From the NCBI GenBank assembly GCA_016927755.1, contig JAFGLZ010000010.1, positions 1 to 64,000 on the forward strand: DNA of 64,000 bases, written 5' to 3'. Below the pieces are notes generated by a model, which did not search any database, was not told the DNA's origin, and saw only the letters and a list, made by a program, of their open reading frames with translations. Shown here piece after piece: positions 8,187 through 16,179 of this stretch; the first letter of the stretch is position 1; each line of letters starts with the position of its first letter. Source of the DNA: Phycisphaerae bacterium (GTDB lineage Bacteria > Planctomycetota > Phycisphaerae > UBA1845 > JAFGLZ01). The translations under genes and the position numbers were made by a program.

Positions 8187-10166
8187 TCAGGCCCTGAGCA
8201 CCATGACCTGATACGGCGACACTTCCACTTGGCCGACGTGCTGAGTTCCGGTCAGCAGATCAGTCATCGCCCCGCCGAGCGTCACGGTGCCCGACTCGTT
8301 CTCGAGCTCCACGACGACCGCGCCCTCGCCGGCGTCCCCGCGTCGAGGCACGACAAGAACGTTCTCGCTCGCCTCGGCCGCCAGCGCGATCCCCACGCGC
8401 GCGGTGAGCGCCAACATCAACGACTCCAGATGATCGGCCACGGGCAGCGTCCCCAGCACCACGATCCGCCCGTCGCCAAGCTTGTTCTCGGTCGCCGCCG
8501 CCAGCGACTCGAAAGGCCCGTCCGTATACGTCGCGAGGACCTCCGCCTGGCCCGGCTCGAACCCGTCGTACCATATCGAACCGGTCGACGCGCGACCGTC
8601 CGACCAACGGAGCGAGAACTCCCGCGGATCGCCCGGAATCTGGTAAACGCAACGGACCCCCGCCCAGTCCTCCAGGCAGCCGAACGGCGCGTGCGTGTAC
8701 TTCGTGGCGTCCAGCGTGCGGTTGTCCGACAGCGGACCGACGATCCAAGTCCCGCCGGCCTCGATCCATGCCCGAAGCCGGCGTCGCAGATCCCCCTCGT
8801 CCAGCGCCGGCAGGAACGGCGAGAACACCACGCGATAGGCGTCCAGCGGCTTGGCCGGGTCGATCACGTCGGCCCGCAGGTGAGCGTTCATCAGCGGGCG
8901 ATGGACCCTGTGGATCAGTCCCTCGACGTAGTCGAACCCCTGCGTCATCGGCTGGAATCGGAAGATCGCCGAGGCCAGCCCCGAGCAGTGGACCGCCAGC
9001 CCCGGCGGCGTCGGACGCGTGCCGGTCAGGAACTCCCCCGCGGCCTTGAAGCCCGCGGAGATCTCCTTGACCTCGTCGAAGATGTGCAGTGGCCGGCCGC
9101 AGCTCGAGACGACCGACCCGTGCATCAGCTCCTGTCCGCTCCAGTGCGCCCGCCACAGCCAGTAGAGGTTCGCCTCGCCGCCGAGGGCGATCGGCAGCCA
9201 CGAGTTGGCCCGGCAAAAGCCCGGCTCCTTGTACCCGTTGGCGGTGGTCGAGCCGTTCCAGCACGTGGCCGTCTCGGTGTTCCAGAAGGGCGCGTCCTTG
9301 ACGCTCCGCACCATGTCCATCCAGAAGACCTGGCGCCACAGCGTTCCCATCGCGTCGTAGTGGTTGTATTGCACCAGGTCGAGCGCGCGGTGCATGCCGT
9401 GGTAGTTCACGCCGAGGACGGGCATCATGTCTGTCCCGACGGGCTGGCTCACGAGCCGGTGAAGGATCTGGGCTTGATGTTTGACGTATTCGACCTGGCT
9501 GTCGCCCTGAAACGTAATCCACGCCGTCAGCAGCGACGGATGATGCCACGTGTCCGAGCGCGGCGGCGGCAGGTGCGCCAGCGACTCGTACGTCTGGCTC
9601 CACAGATGCGTTCCCCAGGCCGCGTTGAGCGCCTCGATGTCGCCGTAGCGCTCGCGTAGCACCTCGCGAAAGGTCGTCATGCACACGTCGCAGTAGCAGC
9701 CCAAGCCCTGCCAGAGGTAGACCTCGTTGTCGATCTGCCAGCCGATGACGTTCTCGTCCTTGCCGAACTCGGCCCCGAGCCGCTCGGCGATTCGGGCGCA
9801 GTGGCCGCGATAGACCGGGCTGTTCGGACAGACGTGCCGCCGGGCGCCGTGCTGGGCCTGCCGTCCCTGATCGTCGACCGCCAGGATCTCCGGGTAACGC
9901 GCCGCCAGCCAGATCGGCGGCGTACACGTCGGCGTGCACATGATCGTGGCGATGCCCGCCTCGCCCAGCTTGCGGACGACGCGATGCAGCCAGTCGAAAT
10001 CGTACCGGCCCTCCCGAGGCTCCATCCGCGACCAGGCGAACTCGCCCACGCGCGCGACGTTCAGCCCCGCATCGAGCATCAGCCGCATGTCCGCGTCGAC
10101 CTGCTCCGGCGGCCAGTCCTCCGGGTAGTACGCAGCCCCGAGGTAAGGTGGTTTGAAATGGCTCAT
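8187..10166 (-). CDS. GH42-like beta-galactosidase
   Basis: Glycoside hydrolase of 659 residues with a TIM-barrel N-terminus typical of family 42 (GAAYYPEDWP, DMRLMLDAGLNVARVGEFAWSRMEP). The acid/base Glu is in the QIDNEV motif. The nucleophile Glu is probably in WNTETATCWNG, which differs from the usual EQQPG form, so substrate specificity may differ from lactose-type beta-galactosidases. The middle and C-terminal parts fit the GH42 trimerisation (class-I amidotransferase-like) and beta-sandwich domains. No signal peptide, so probably cytoplasmic. The ATG was preferred over the preceding GTG because GGAGG lies nine bases before it. Confidence 0.85.
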   Translation of the reverse strand: MSHFKPPYLGAAYYPEDWPPEQVDADMRLMLDAGLNVARVGEFAWSRMEPREGRYDFDWLHRVVRKLGEAGIATIMCTPTCTPPIWLAARYPEILAVDDQGRQAQHGARRHVCPNSPVYRGHCARIAERLGAEFGKDENVIGWQIDNEVYLWQGLGCYCDVCMTTFREVLRERYGDIEALNAAWGTHLWSQTYESLAHLPPPRSDTWHHPSLLTAWITFQGDSQVEYVKHQAQILHRLVSQPVGTDMMPVLGVNYHGMHRALDLVQYNHYDAMGTLWRQVFWMDMVRSVKDAPFWNTETATCWNGSTTANGYKEPGFCRANSWLPIALGGEANLYWLWRAHWSGQELMHGSVVSSCGRPLHIFDEVKEISAGFKAAGEFLTGTRPTPPGLAVHCSGLASAIFRFQPMTQGFDYVEGLIHRVHRPLMNAHLRADVIDPAKPLDAYRVVFSPFLPALDEGDLRRRLRAWIEAGGTWIVGPLSDNRTLDATKYTHAPFGCLEDWAGVRCVYQIPGDPREFSLRWSDGRASTGSIWYDGFEPGQAEVLATYTDGPFESLAAATENKLGDGRIVVLGTLPVADHLESLMLALTARVGIALAAEASENVLVVPRRGDAGEGAVVVELENESGTVTLGGAMTDLLTGTQHVGQVEVSPYQVMVLRA

Positions 10167-10259
10167 CACACATGACCTCCAAACACCGCATCATACCCCC
10201 TGGCCTAGCCCCGCCGCGTGCGGCGGGTCACAAGCAGGTGCGGCAAGACACCCCGAGGA

Positions 10260-10820
10260 CTACGACCCCCGCGCGGCCTCCAACAGCTTGATCCACGGTC
10301 CGATGTAGTGCCCGTGATCGTGATACGTCCGCCCGCTGATCAGGTTGCCGTCGATCACGCATGCCTCGTTGACAAACGTGCCGCCGCAAACCTCCAGGTC
10401 GAACTTGCACTTGGGCACGGTCGCCATCCGCCGTCCCTTGACGCACCCCGCGTACGCGGGGATCTCGACCCCGTGGCATACGCAGGCGATCGGCTTGTTC
10501 GTCTCGAAGAAGTGGCGGGTGATCCGCACCAGCGCCTCATCGTAGCGAATGTACTCCGGCGCACGACCGCCCGAAAAGAAGATGCCCAGGTACTCCTCCG
10601 GCTTCACGTCGCCAAAGGCCACGTCCGCCTCGATCGTGTAGCCCTCCCACTCCTTCGTGATCGTCCAGCCGGGCTTGACCTCGTGCATGACCATCTGGTA
10701 CCGCCGCTTCTCCGGCGCGGCCACCACGGGCTTGAACCCCGCCTCGATGAGGCGGTAGTACGGGTACAGCGTGTCGACCGTCTCCGATGCGTCGCCGACG
10801 ATGATTAGAACCTTGTCCAT
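10260..10820 (-). CDS. DJ-1/PfpI family protein
   Basis: The 186-residue DJ-1/PfpI superfamily protein has the nucleophile-elbow cysteine in ACVCHGVEIPAYAG. It has an acidic residue upstream (the GRAPEYIR region) and an HDHGH cluster near the C-terminus. Members include deglycase-like, protease-like and hydratase-like proteins, and the sequence does not say which. AAGGAG precedes the ATG. It lies between GH42 and the RHH regulator in the same-strand sugar cluster, so a role linked to carbohydrate or carbonyl metabolism is possible. Confidence 0.8.
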   Translation of the reverse strand: MDKVLIIVGDASETVDTLYPYYRLIEAGFKPVVAAPEKRRYQMVMHEVKPGWTITKEWEGYTIEADVAFGDVKPEEYLGIFFSGGRAPEYIRYDEALVRITRHFFETNKPIACVCHGVEIPAYAGCVKGRRMATVPKCKFDLEVCGGTFVNEACVIDGNLISGRTYHDHGHYIGPWIKLLEAARGS

Positions 10821-10910
10821 GCTTGTGAGCTCCTTTCATGGAGCGCGTCTTGCTGGACGCCTTGGTTGGCAGACACCGCGTGTTAAGGGAAAGGCGCGTC
10901 AAGACGCATC

Positions 10911-11147
10911 TCATACACGCTTGCGGCGTTCTTCGATCTCCCGCACGACGAGAGCCGGCGTGATTCGGCGCTTGCGGCGGACCTCATTACCCAGCATGAA
11001 GATATCCTTCCACCGGCACCTGAGCTCGATGTACATGCGGGCCGCCTCCCGCATGAGCTCCGACCGAGACCGCGATTCGTCCCGTGCAATCTCATCCAGC
11101 TGCCGCAGGAGCGGTTCTGGCAATGACACGCTCACCGTCTTGCCCAT
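10911..11147 (-). CDS. ribbon-helix-helix (CopG-type) DNA-binding protein
   Basis: A 78-residue protein with the ribbon-helix-helix pattern: strand TVSVSLPEPLL, helix RQLDEIARDESRS, helix SELMREAARMYI. Basic residues dominate the C-terminus. RHH proteins bind operators as dimers and are often antitoxins, but no toxin gene adjoins on either side. Its place inside the sugar-gene run suggests it may be a local regulator. GAGGAA lies seven bases before the ATG. A TTG five codons upstream is a less likely start. Confidence 0.75.
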   Translation of the reverse strand: MGKTVSVSLPEPLLRQLDEIARDESRSRSELMREAARMYIELRCRWKDIFMLGNEVRRKRRITPALVVREIEERRKRV

Positions 11148-11242
11148 CGCGTGCTTCCTCAATCACATCATGCGGACGCTGCGTGCGCTGCGCCATCCCC
11201 CGCGCGAGCCGCCAACCTTACCGGCCTGGGTCCCGACCCGTC

Positions 11243-12151
11243 CTACAGCCGTGCCAAGCGATCGTCCAGATACTTCCGCGCCTTGTTGATCTCGGCCGTC
11301 ACCGCGGCCGTCGGCTCGAGGATGGGGATGCCACGCGGGACAGGATGCATGAAGATCTCGGTGTGGCCCTTGAAGCCGATCTCCTTCAGCGCCGCGAGCA
11401 GCGGCACGAAGTCCAGTGAGCCCCGGCCGGGCATCTGCAGGAGCTCCTGCTCCTTGGGGAGCTTCTTCATGCAGCCCATGCCGTGCTGCCAGGCGTAGAA
11501 GACCTCGATCTTGCCTGCCAGGGCGCGGATCAGATCGGGTAGCAGTCTGGTGTCTTGGGGTAGGTGATAGGGCGCAAAGGCGATCGCCAGCCTCCGCGTC
11601 GGCGCCAGCTCGGCGAGCCACTTCATCCCGTCGGCCGATTCCATCAGGTTGTTGGCGTGGTTCTCGATCGCGATCGTCACGCCGGTCTCCTCGGCCACGG
11701 CCAGGTGCGGCTTCATCTTCTCGACGAACGTGCGAACCGCCGCTTCTAACGCGTCGCCCGAAAGACCCTTGGGCCCCACCGCCCCGGTCACAATCGTCTT
11801 GCAGCCGAGGCGCCTGGCCAGCCGCATCTCGTCCTTCAGCCCGAACGGACCCAGCTTGTACTGCGTGATGACCCCAAGCCTGACGTCATGCTCGCGCAAC
11901 AACGCGGCGAAACGCTCCTCGCCCATCTCGTCCAGTTGCTCGCGCTGCGAGCCGTGGTTCTTGGGCCAGATGTCGATGGCGTCGGCGCCGGTCTTCCTGA
12001 CCTCCGGCAAGATCGTGGCCACATCGGTGCAGCCATACATGGACGACGCCAGGACGTAGCGCAGCCGGAACCCGCCCGCCGATTCCGCCATCGCCGCCAG
12101 CGGCGACAGCGTCGCCCCGACGGCACCGCCCAGGAACTCACGTCGATTCAT
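11243..12151 (-). CDS. Tat-exported sugar phosphate isomerase/epimerase family protein
   Basis: Xylose-isomerase-like TIM-barrel protein of 302 residues with an N-terminal twin-arginine signal (MNRREFLGGAVGATLSPLAA). Segments such as VTIAIENHANN, HLAVAEETG and GRGSLDFVPLLAALKEIGFKGHTEIF match the sugar phosphate isomerase/epimerase family with its divalent-metal site of Glu, Asp and His. Such Tat-exported copies are frequent in Planctomycetota beside Gfo/Idh/MocA oxidoreductases, as here (60-base gap). They probably process keto- or epi-sugars in the periplasm; the substrate is unknown. The second of two adjacent ATGs was chosen. Confidence 0.85.
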   Translation of the reverse strand: MNRREFLGGAVGATLSPLAAMAESAGGFRLRYVLASSMYGCTDVATILPEVRKTGADAIDIWPKNHGSQREQLDEMGEERFAALLREHDVRLGVITQYKLGPFGLKDEMRLARRLGCKTIVTGAVGPKGLSGDALEAAVRTFVEKMKPHLAVAEETGVTIAIENHANNLMESADGMKWLAELAPTRRLAIAFAPYHLPQDTRLLPDLIRALAGKIEVFYAWQHGMGCMKKLPKEQELLQMPGRGSLDFVPLLAALKEIGFKGHTEIFMHPVPRGIPILEPTAAVTAEINKARKYLDDRLARL

Positions 12152-12211
12152 CATCGCTTCCCACCTCGCGCTTTCGTCTTGCACGTTATGAGCGCCGCCA
12201 TGCCACGCATG

Positions 12212-13522
12212 TCACGCGGTCTCGAACCCTTTCCGCTGCTCGCGGCTCAGCCAGGTGTTGGCCTCGGCGTCGCCGACGAACTGCTCCTTGACCGGGTCCC
12301 ACTTCAGGGGCCGACCAAGCCGCATCGAGATGTTCGCCAGGTGGCACACGCTCACGCTGCGGTGCTGGCTGACGACGTCGGAGATCGGCGCCTTGCGCGT
12401 CTTGACGCAGTCGAAGAAGTTACGCATGTGGTTCTCGATCGACGCGAGCTTGCCGACCTTGGGCGCGAACTTCAGATCGTGCTCATAGATCTTGTACTCC
12501 GACCGATCCATCGCCAACTGCTTCAGAAGGCCCGGAGGATCGGTCACGACGCTCTTGCGCGTCACGAACACGTCGCCCTTCTCGCACTTGAACCGGACGC
12601 CGATCGTCCCTTCGCAACGGATCTCGAGCGCCACGCCGTCGGCGTACTTCATGTCGGCGGTGAACCACGTGGCCGTGTTGTAGCCGTTCTTGACGTTCGG
12701 GATCTTGGCCTTGGCGTCGATCTCGACGGGTCCGGTCGCGTCCGCACCGATACCCCACTGCGCCACGTCGACGTGGTGCGCGCCCCAATCGGTCATCTTG
12801 CCGCCGGAGTACTCGTACCACCATCGGAACGTGTAGTGGCACCGCTCCTCGCAGTACGGCACGCGCGGCGTCTGGCCCAACCACAGATCCCAATTGATGT
12901 GCTTCGGCTCGGGCACGTTCTCGAACGGGCCGCCGGCCGGGTTGGCGTCGATCGTGACGATGCATTTCTTCAGCTTGCCCAGCCGGCCCGAGCGGACCAA
13001 CTCGCACGCCAGGCGGAAGTTGACGTCGCTCCGCTGCCACGTGCCGACCTGAACCACCCGCCCCGTCTCCTTGACCGCCTTGCAGAGCTGCTTGCCCTCG
13101 TCGATGGTCAGCGTGAGCGGCTTCTCCACGTAGATGTCCTTGCCCGCCCGGCATGCGTCGATGACCATCTTCGTGTGCCAGTGGTCGGGCGTACCGATCA
13201 TGACGACGTCGATGTCCTTGCGGTCCAAGAGTTGGCGGTAGTCCTCGAAGATCCTGGCCAGGCTGCCGAAACACGCCCGGCCCATCTCGCGCAGGTTCCG
13301 ATCGACGTCGCACAGCGCCACAAGACGCCCGTACGGCAACGCCTTCTCCGTGATGACCGAGCCCTGATACCGCAGCCCGATCGCGCCGATGCCGGCCTGC
13401 TCGTTGGCCGACCGAGGCCGCTTGGCCTCCGCCGCCTCGATCACGTCTCGGCGCCTGGGCGTCAGACCCACCGCCCCCGCGCCCGCTGCCGCCGTCAGGA
13501 ATCCTCTCCGATTGATACGCAT
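12212..13522 (-). CDS. Tat-exported Gfo/Idh/MocA family oxidoreductase
   Basis: NAD(P)-dependent sugar oxidoreductase of 436 residues. The Tat signal is INRRGFLTAAAGAGAVG. The N-terminal Rossmann domain has IGAIGLRYQGS in place of the usual GxGxxG stretch, a CDVDRN strand end, GTPDHWH and the family signature YVEKPLTLTIDEG, whose Lys is catalytic. The C-terminal alpha/beta domain carries WWYEYSGGKMTDWGAHHVDVAQW, typical of the planctomycete subfamily. GAGGAG lies just before the ATG. It is the first gene of the six-gene minus-strand cluster; the divergent sialidase-like gene begins 210 bases away. Confidence 0.88.
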   Translation of the reverse strand: MRINRRGFLTAAAGAGAVGLTPRRRDVIEAAEAKRPRSANEQAGIGAIGLRYQGSVITEKALPYGRLVALCDVDRNLREMGRACFGSLARIFEDYRQLLDRKDIDVVMIGTPDHWHTKMVIDACRAGKDIYVEKPLTLTIDEGKQLCKAVKETGRVVQVGTWQRSDVNFRLACELVRSGRLGKLKKCIVTIDANPAGGPFENVPEPKHINWDLWLGQTPRVPYCEERCHYTFRWWYEYSGGKMTDWGAHHVDVAQWGIGADATGPVEIDAKAKIPNVKNGYNTATWFTADMKYADGVALEIRCEGTIGVRFKCEKGDVFVTRKSVVTDPPGLLKQLAMDRSEYKIYEHDLKFAPKVGKLASIENHMRNFFDCVKTRKAPISDVVSQHRSVSVCHLANISMRLGRPLKWDPVKEQFVGDAEANTWLSREQRKGFETA

Positions 13523-13732
13523 CGCTTCTCCTCGAGCTGGTGTGCCACACTGGACAACTGACCGACCAACGGGCAACCTATCGCACTGGATCGACCGCAT
13601 CAAGCGCTTCGTTGGGCAGGGCCTTGCCGCACGAATGCGAATCGCCTACAAGGTCGGCATCCCGCATTGCGGACCTCGACGAGGGAACCATCGGGCATCG
13701 ACGCCCAAGCCGCCGTCTGGAGACCTGACACC

Positions 13733-14824
13733 ATGAGCGCCACGCTGATGAAATCCTTGATGAACCCGCTGGCCCTGTTTCTGGCGCTCTCACCATGCAT
13801 GGCCCGCGCCGCCGAAAGTCCCCAGAGCGCGAAAGCGGCAATTCCGAAGCCCGACGCGAAGGACCTCGACGTGGAGATCCTGCGGACGGTAACGGTCTTC
13901 GAGGCGAAGGAGCACCTGAACTTCCCCTGGATCTTTCGCGGACCCGGCAAGTTCCTGTCGCTGGCCTGCTCCACCGGCCTGCACACGAAGACCGAACGAG
14001 GCATGCGCCTTATCTCGACGGACGATGGCGACACGTGGACCAAGCCGACCGAGACGCCCGTGGGCGGCATGGGGACGCTGCTGCCCGACGGCCGGGCCGT
14101 CGTCCTGTCGTGTTGGGGACCGGAACCCAATCCCAACGGCTCGTACCCGACCACAACCCTCTTCTACACCGACGGCGGCCGAAAGCGAGTAGAAGCCGTG
14201 GCGGGAACCCTCACCTGGCCGCTGAACATGAAGCCCCACTTCCACCGCAACATCCTGCAGATGCCGGACGGCAGCCTGATCGCCACGATCTACGGCCGAC
14301 AGGACGGGCACAAGAAATACACCTCGGCCCTGATCCGCACCGAGGACGGCGGGAAACGCTGGACCCTCCTGTCGATCATCGCGCATTCCGAACAGGTCGG
14401 CGGCGAAGGTTTTTGCGAGCCGGCCATGGTCCGCCTGACCAACGGAGATCTCTTCTGCGCGATGCGGACCGGAGGACCGCTCTACACGACGCGCTCGACG
14501 AACGGCGGACGGACCTGGAGCACGCCGGTAGTCGTCGCCGATCACGGTGTGGACCCCGACCTGCTGCTGATGGAAAACGGCGTCTTGGCACTCAGCTATG
14601 GCCGACCCAACGTCGACCTTCGATTCTCAGCCGACGGAACCGGCCTCAACTGGTCCCCGCCGATGACGCTCTACCGCGGCCCCGGCTGCAGCTATACGTC
14701 GCTCGTCGAGGGCGCGAACCACGACTTGCTCGCCTTCTTCTCACAGTCGGGCTTCTGCGGGACTCCCGGCACCGGCCCGCTGAACATGATGAGGATGGCG
14801 CGACTGTCGGTGCGGCGGAAGTAA
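13733..14824 (+). CDS. exported sialidase-like (BNR/Asp-box) beta-propeller protein
   Basis: Exo-alpha-sialidase superfamily protein of 363 residues with an N-terminal signal peptide (MNPLALFLALSPCMARAAES). Asp boxes S-x-D-x-G-x-T-W are visible as STDDGDTW, RTEDGGKRW and STNGGRTW, spaced as blades of a six-bladed propeller. The catalytic Arg triad, Tyr and Glu of true sialidases cannot be confirmed by eye, so the activity could be on another glycoside. GGAG lies about ten bases before the ATG. It is divergent from the Tat oxidoreductase gene and probably belongs to the same carbohydrate locus. Confidence 0.75.
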   Translation: MSATLMKSLMNPLALFLALSPCMARAAESPQSAKAAIPKPDAKDLDVEILRTVTVFEAKEHLNFPWIFRGPGKFLSLACSTGLHTKTERGMRLISTDDGDTWTKPTETPVGGMGTLLPDGRAVVLSCWGPEPNPNGSYPTTTLFYTDGGRKRVEAVAGTLTWPLNMKPHFHRNILQMPDGSLIATIYGRQDGHKKYTSALIRTEDGGKRWTLLSIIAHSEQVGGEGFCEPAMVRLTNGDLFCAMRTGGPLYTTRSTNGGRTWSTPVVVADHGVDPDLLLMENGVLALSYGRPNVDLRFSADGTGLNWSPPMTLYRGPGCSYTSLVEGANHDLLAFFSQSGFCGTPGTGPLNMMRMARLSVRRK

Positions 14825-14991
14825 CCAAGAACACCAGCCGACGACGCGGAACGCCGACAGCGCACGCTATCGGACGCAACGTCCGCCGCCTGTACATGCC
14901 GTTTGCTCGCATTAGCGTTTGCCTGCCCCTCGATCGTGTTGCATAATCAAGCGAGGAGCCCGTCAACTGCGCTTTCGTGGGAGGTGGGACG

Positions 14992-15693
14992 ATGCCCGAG
15001 ACGTATTACGTGATCCTCGGCGTGGCCGAAGACGCCACGGTCGACCACATCAAGTCGGCCTATCGACAGAAAGCCTTGGAGCTACATCCCGACCACCACG
15101 GCGACGACGCCGGCCCGTTCCTGGCCGTTCAGGAGGCCTACGCCGTCCTGAGCAACCCCGAGCGTAGAAGGGCCTACGACCGGTCGTTGCAGACGGCCGA
15201 GCTCCGAGCCTCCCGGCCCGAGCCCAAGCCCGTTCGCGTGGGACACAGGCATCCCCACCCCCCTGCCGTCGTGCCCGTCGAGCCGGTGGACATCGGCGAG
15301 GTCTCGCTGAGCCGCTCGTTCGAGACGTTCTCGCCGTCGTTCGAGGCCATCTTCGATCGGCTCTGGAGCAACTTCGCCGGCAGGTCCCGACCGAAGGATG
15401 AGCTGCCCAAGAGCCTGACGATCGACGTCCCCATCGCCATCGAGGACGCCGAGATCGGCGGGTTCGCTCGCGTCATGGTCCCCGCCGTCGCCGCCTGCCC
15501 CACCTGCGAGGGCCACGGAGGCGTCGGACCCTTCGAATGCTGGCGATGCTCCGGCTCCGGCTCCGTCACCGGCGAGTTCCCCGTCCAAGTCGAGTTCCCT
15601 GCGGGCATGACGTCAGCCCATGTCGCCACCGTCCCGCTGGATCACCTGGGAATCACGAATACGTATTTGGTTGTCCGATTCCGGGTAGTGTGA
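14992..15693 (+). CDS. J-domain protein with a single zinc-centre module
   Basis: DnaJ-like co-chaperone of 233 residues. The J-domain occupies residues 3-65 with HPD at 32-34, needed to stimulate DnaK ATPase. After a proline-rich linker, the C-terminal half starts like a DnaJ client-binding domain (SLTIDVPIAIEDAEIGG). It holds only two CxxCxGxG repeats, CPTCEGHG (169-176) and CWRCSGSG (183-190), enough for one zinc site; standard DnaJ has four repeats and two zincs, and a second beta domain. It is thus a reduced type. GGGAGGTGGG precedes the ATG. No dnaK or grpE is nearby. Confidence 0.82.
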   Translation: MPETYYVILGVAEDATVDHIKSAYRQKALELHPDHHGDDAGPFLAVQEAYAVLSNPERRRAYDRSLQTAELRASRPEPKPVRVGHRHPHPPAVVPVEPVDIGEVSLSRSFETFSPSFEAIFDRLWSNFAGRSRPKDELPKSLTIDVPIAIEDAEIGGFARVMVPAVAACPTCEGHGGVGPFECWRCSGSGSVTGEFPVQVEFPAGMTSAHVATVPLDHLGITNTYLVVRFRVV

Positions 15694-15753
15694 GCGATTT
15701 CGGCGCTTCGGCTTCGCCAGGTCCTGGTACGATCCTTGATGAGGGGTCGGTTC

Positions 15754-15981
15754 ATGACTGAAGAGATCAGACAGACCGTCACGATACAGTCGGGAGGCCG
15801 AGTCGAGGTCATGTCCAAGGACTTGCCCGAGGGCCGCCAAGCCGAGGTCATCGTCCGAGTCAAAGATGAGACGGCGCCCAAGTCCTATCTCGAGCTCTTC
15901 GGCGCCGGTACCGGCGCGTTCGCCAACCCGCAAGTGGTGGATCGGTTCCTCCGCCGAGAGCGCGACGCATGGGAGGCGTAG
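15754..15981 (+). CDS. probable antitoxin of a PIN-type toxin-antitoxin pair
   Basis: A 75-residue protein with an N-terminal beta-rich part (TVTIQSGGRVEVMSKDLPEGRQAEVIVRV) resembling swapped-hairpin (AbrB/VapB-like) DNA-binding antitoxins. A charged helical tail ends RRERDAWEA. GAGGGG lies seven bases before the ATG; a TTG and an ATG a few codons upstream are weaker. Its end overlaps the start of a PIN-domain fragment, the usual antitoxin-toxin arrangement. The downstream toxin is truncated, so this may be an orphan. Confidence 0.65.
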   Translation: MTEEIRQTVTIQSGGRVEVMSKDLPEGRQAEVIVRVKDETAPKSYLELFGAGTGAFANPQVVDRFLRRERDAWEA

Positions 15982-16154
15982 TCCGGTCGCTCGGAAAGCT
16001 CGTCTATCTGGACTCGAACATCGTCGTACATGCAATGGAAGGCTACGAGCAGTTCGCCGCTCCCATCAGGTCGTTGCTCGCGGAGATGGACGCCGGGGCG
16101 GTGGTGGGCACCTTGCCAGACACTCGCCGCGTGACCACCCTACTTTTCCCCTAA
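15969..16154 (+). pseudogene. truncated PIN-domain (VapC-like) toxin remnant
   Basis: The first 45 or so of 61 codons read as a VapC N-terminus: VYLDSNIVVHAMEGYEQFAAP, with the first PIN acidic residue Asp in LDSN, continuing to LAEMDAGAVVGTL. It then runs into PDTRRVTTLLFP and a stop. A full VapC needs about 130 residues with three more acidic positions. All of these are missing, so nuclease activity is not expected. It overlaps the antitoxin by 13 bases. The helicase gene starts 25 bases after the stop, so the missing part was probably lost by deletion. Confidence 0.7.
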
Positions 16155-16179
16155 CACACCTTATGTTACGCTGTCCGCC

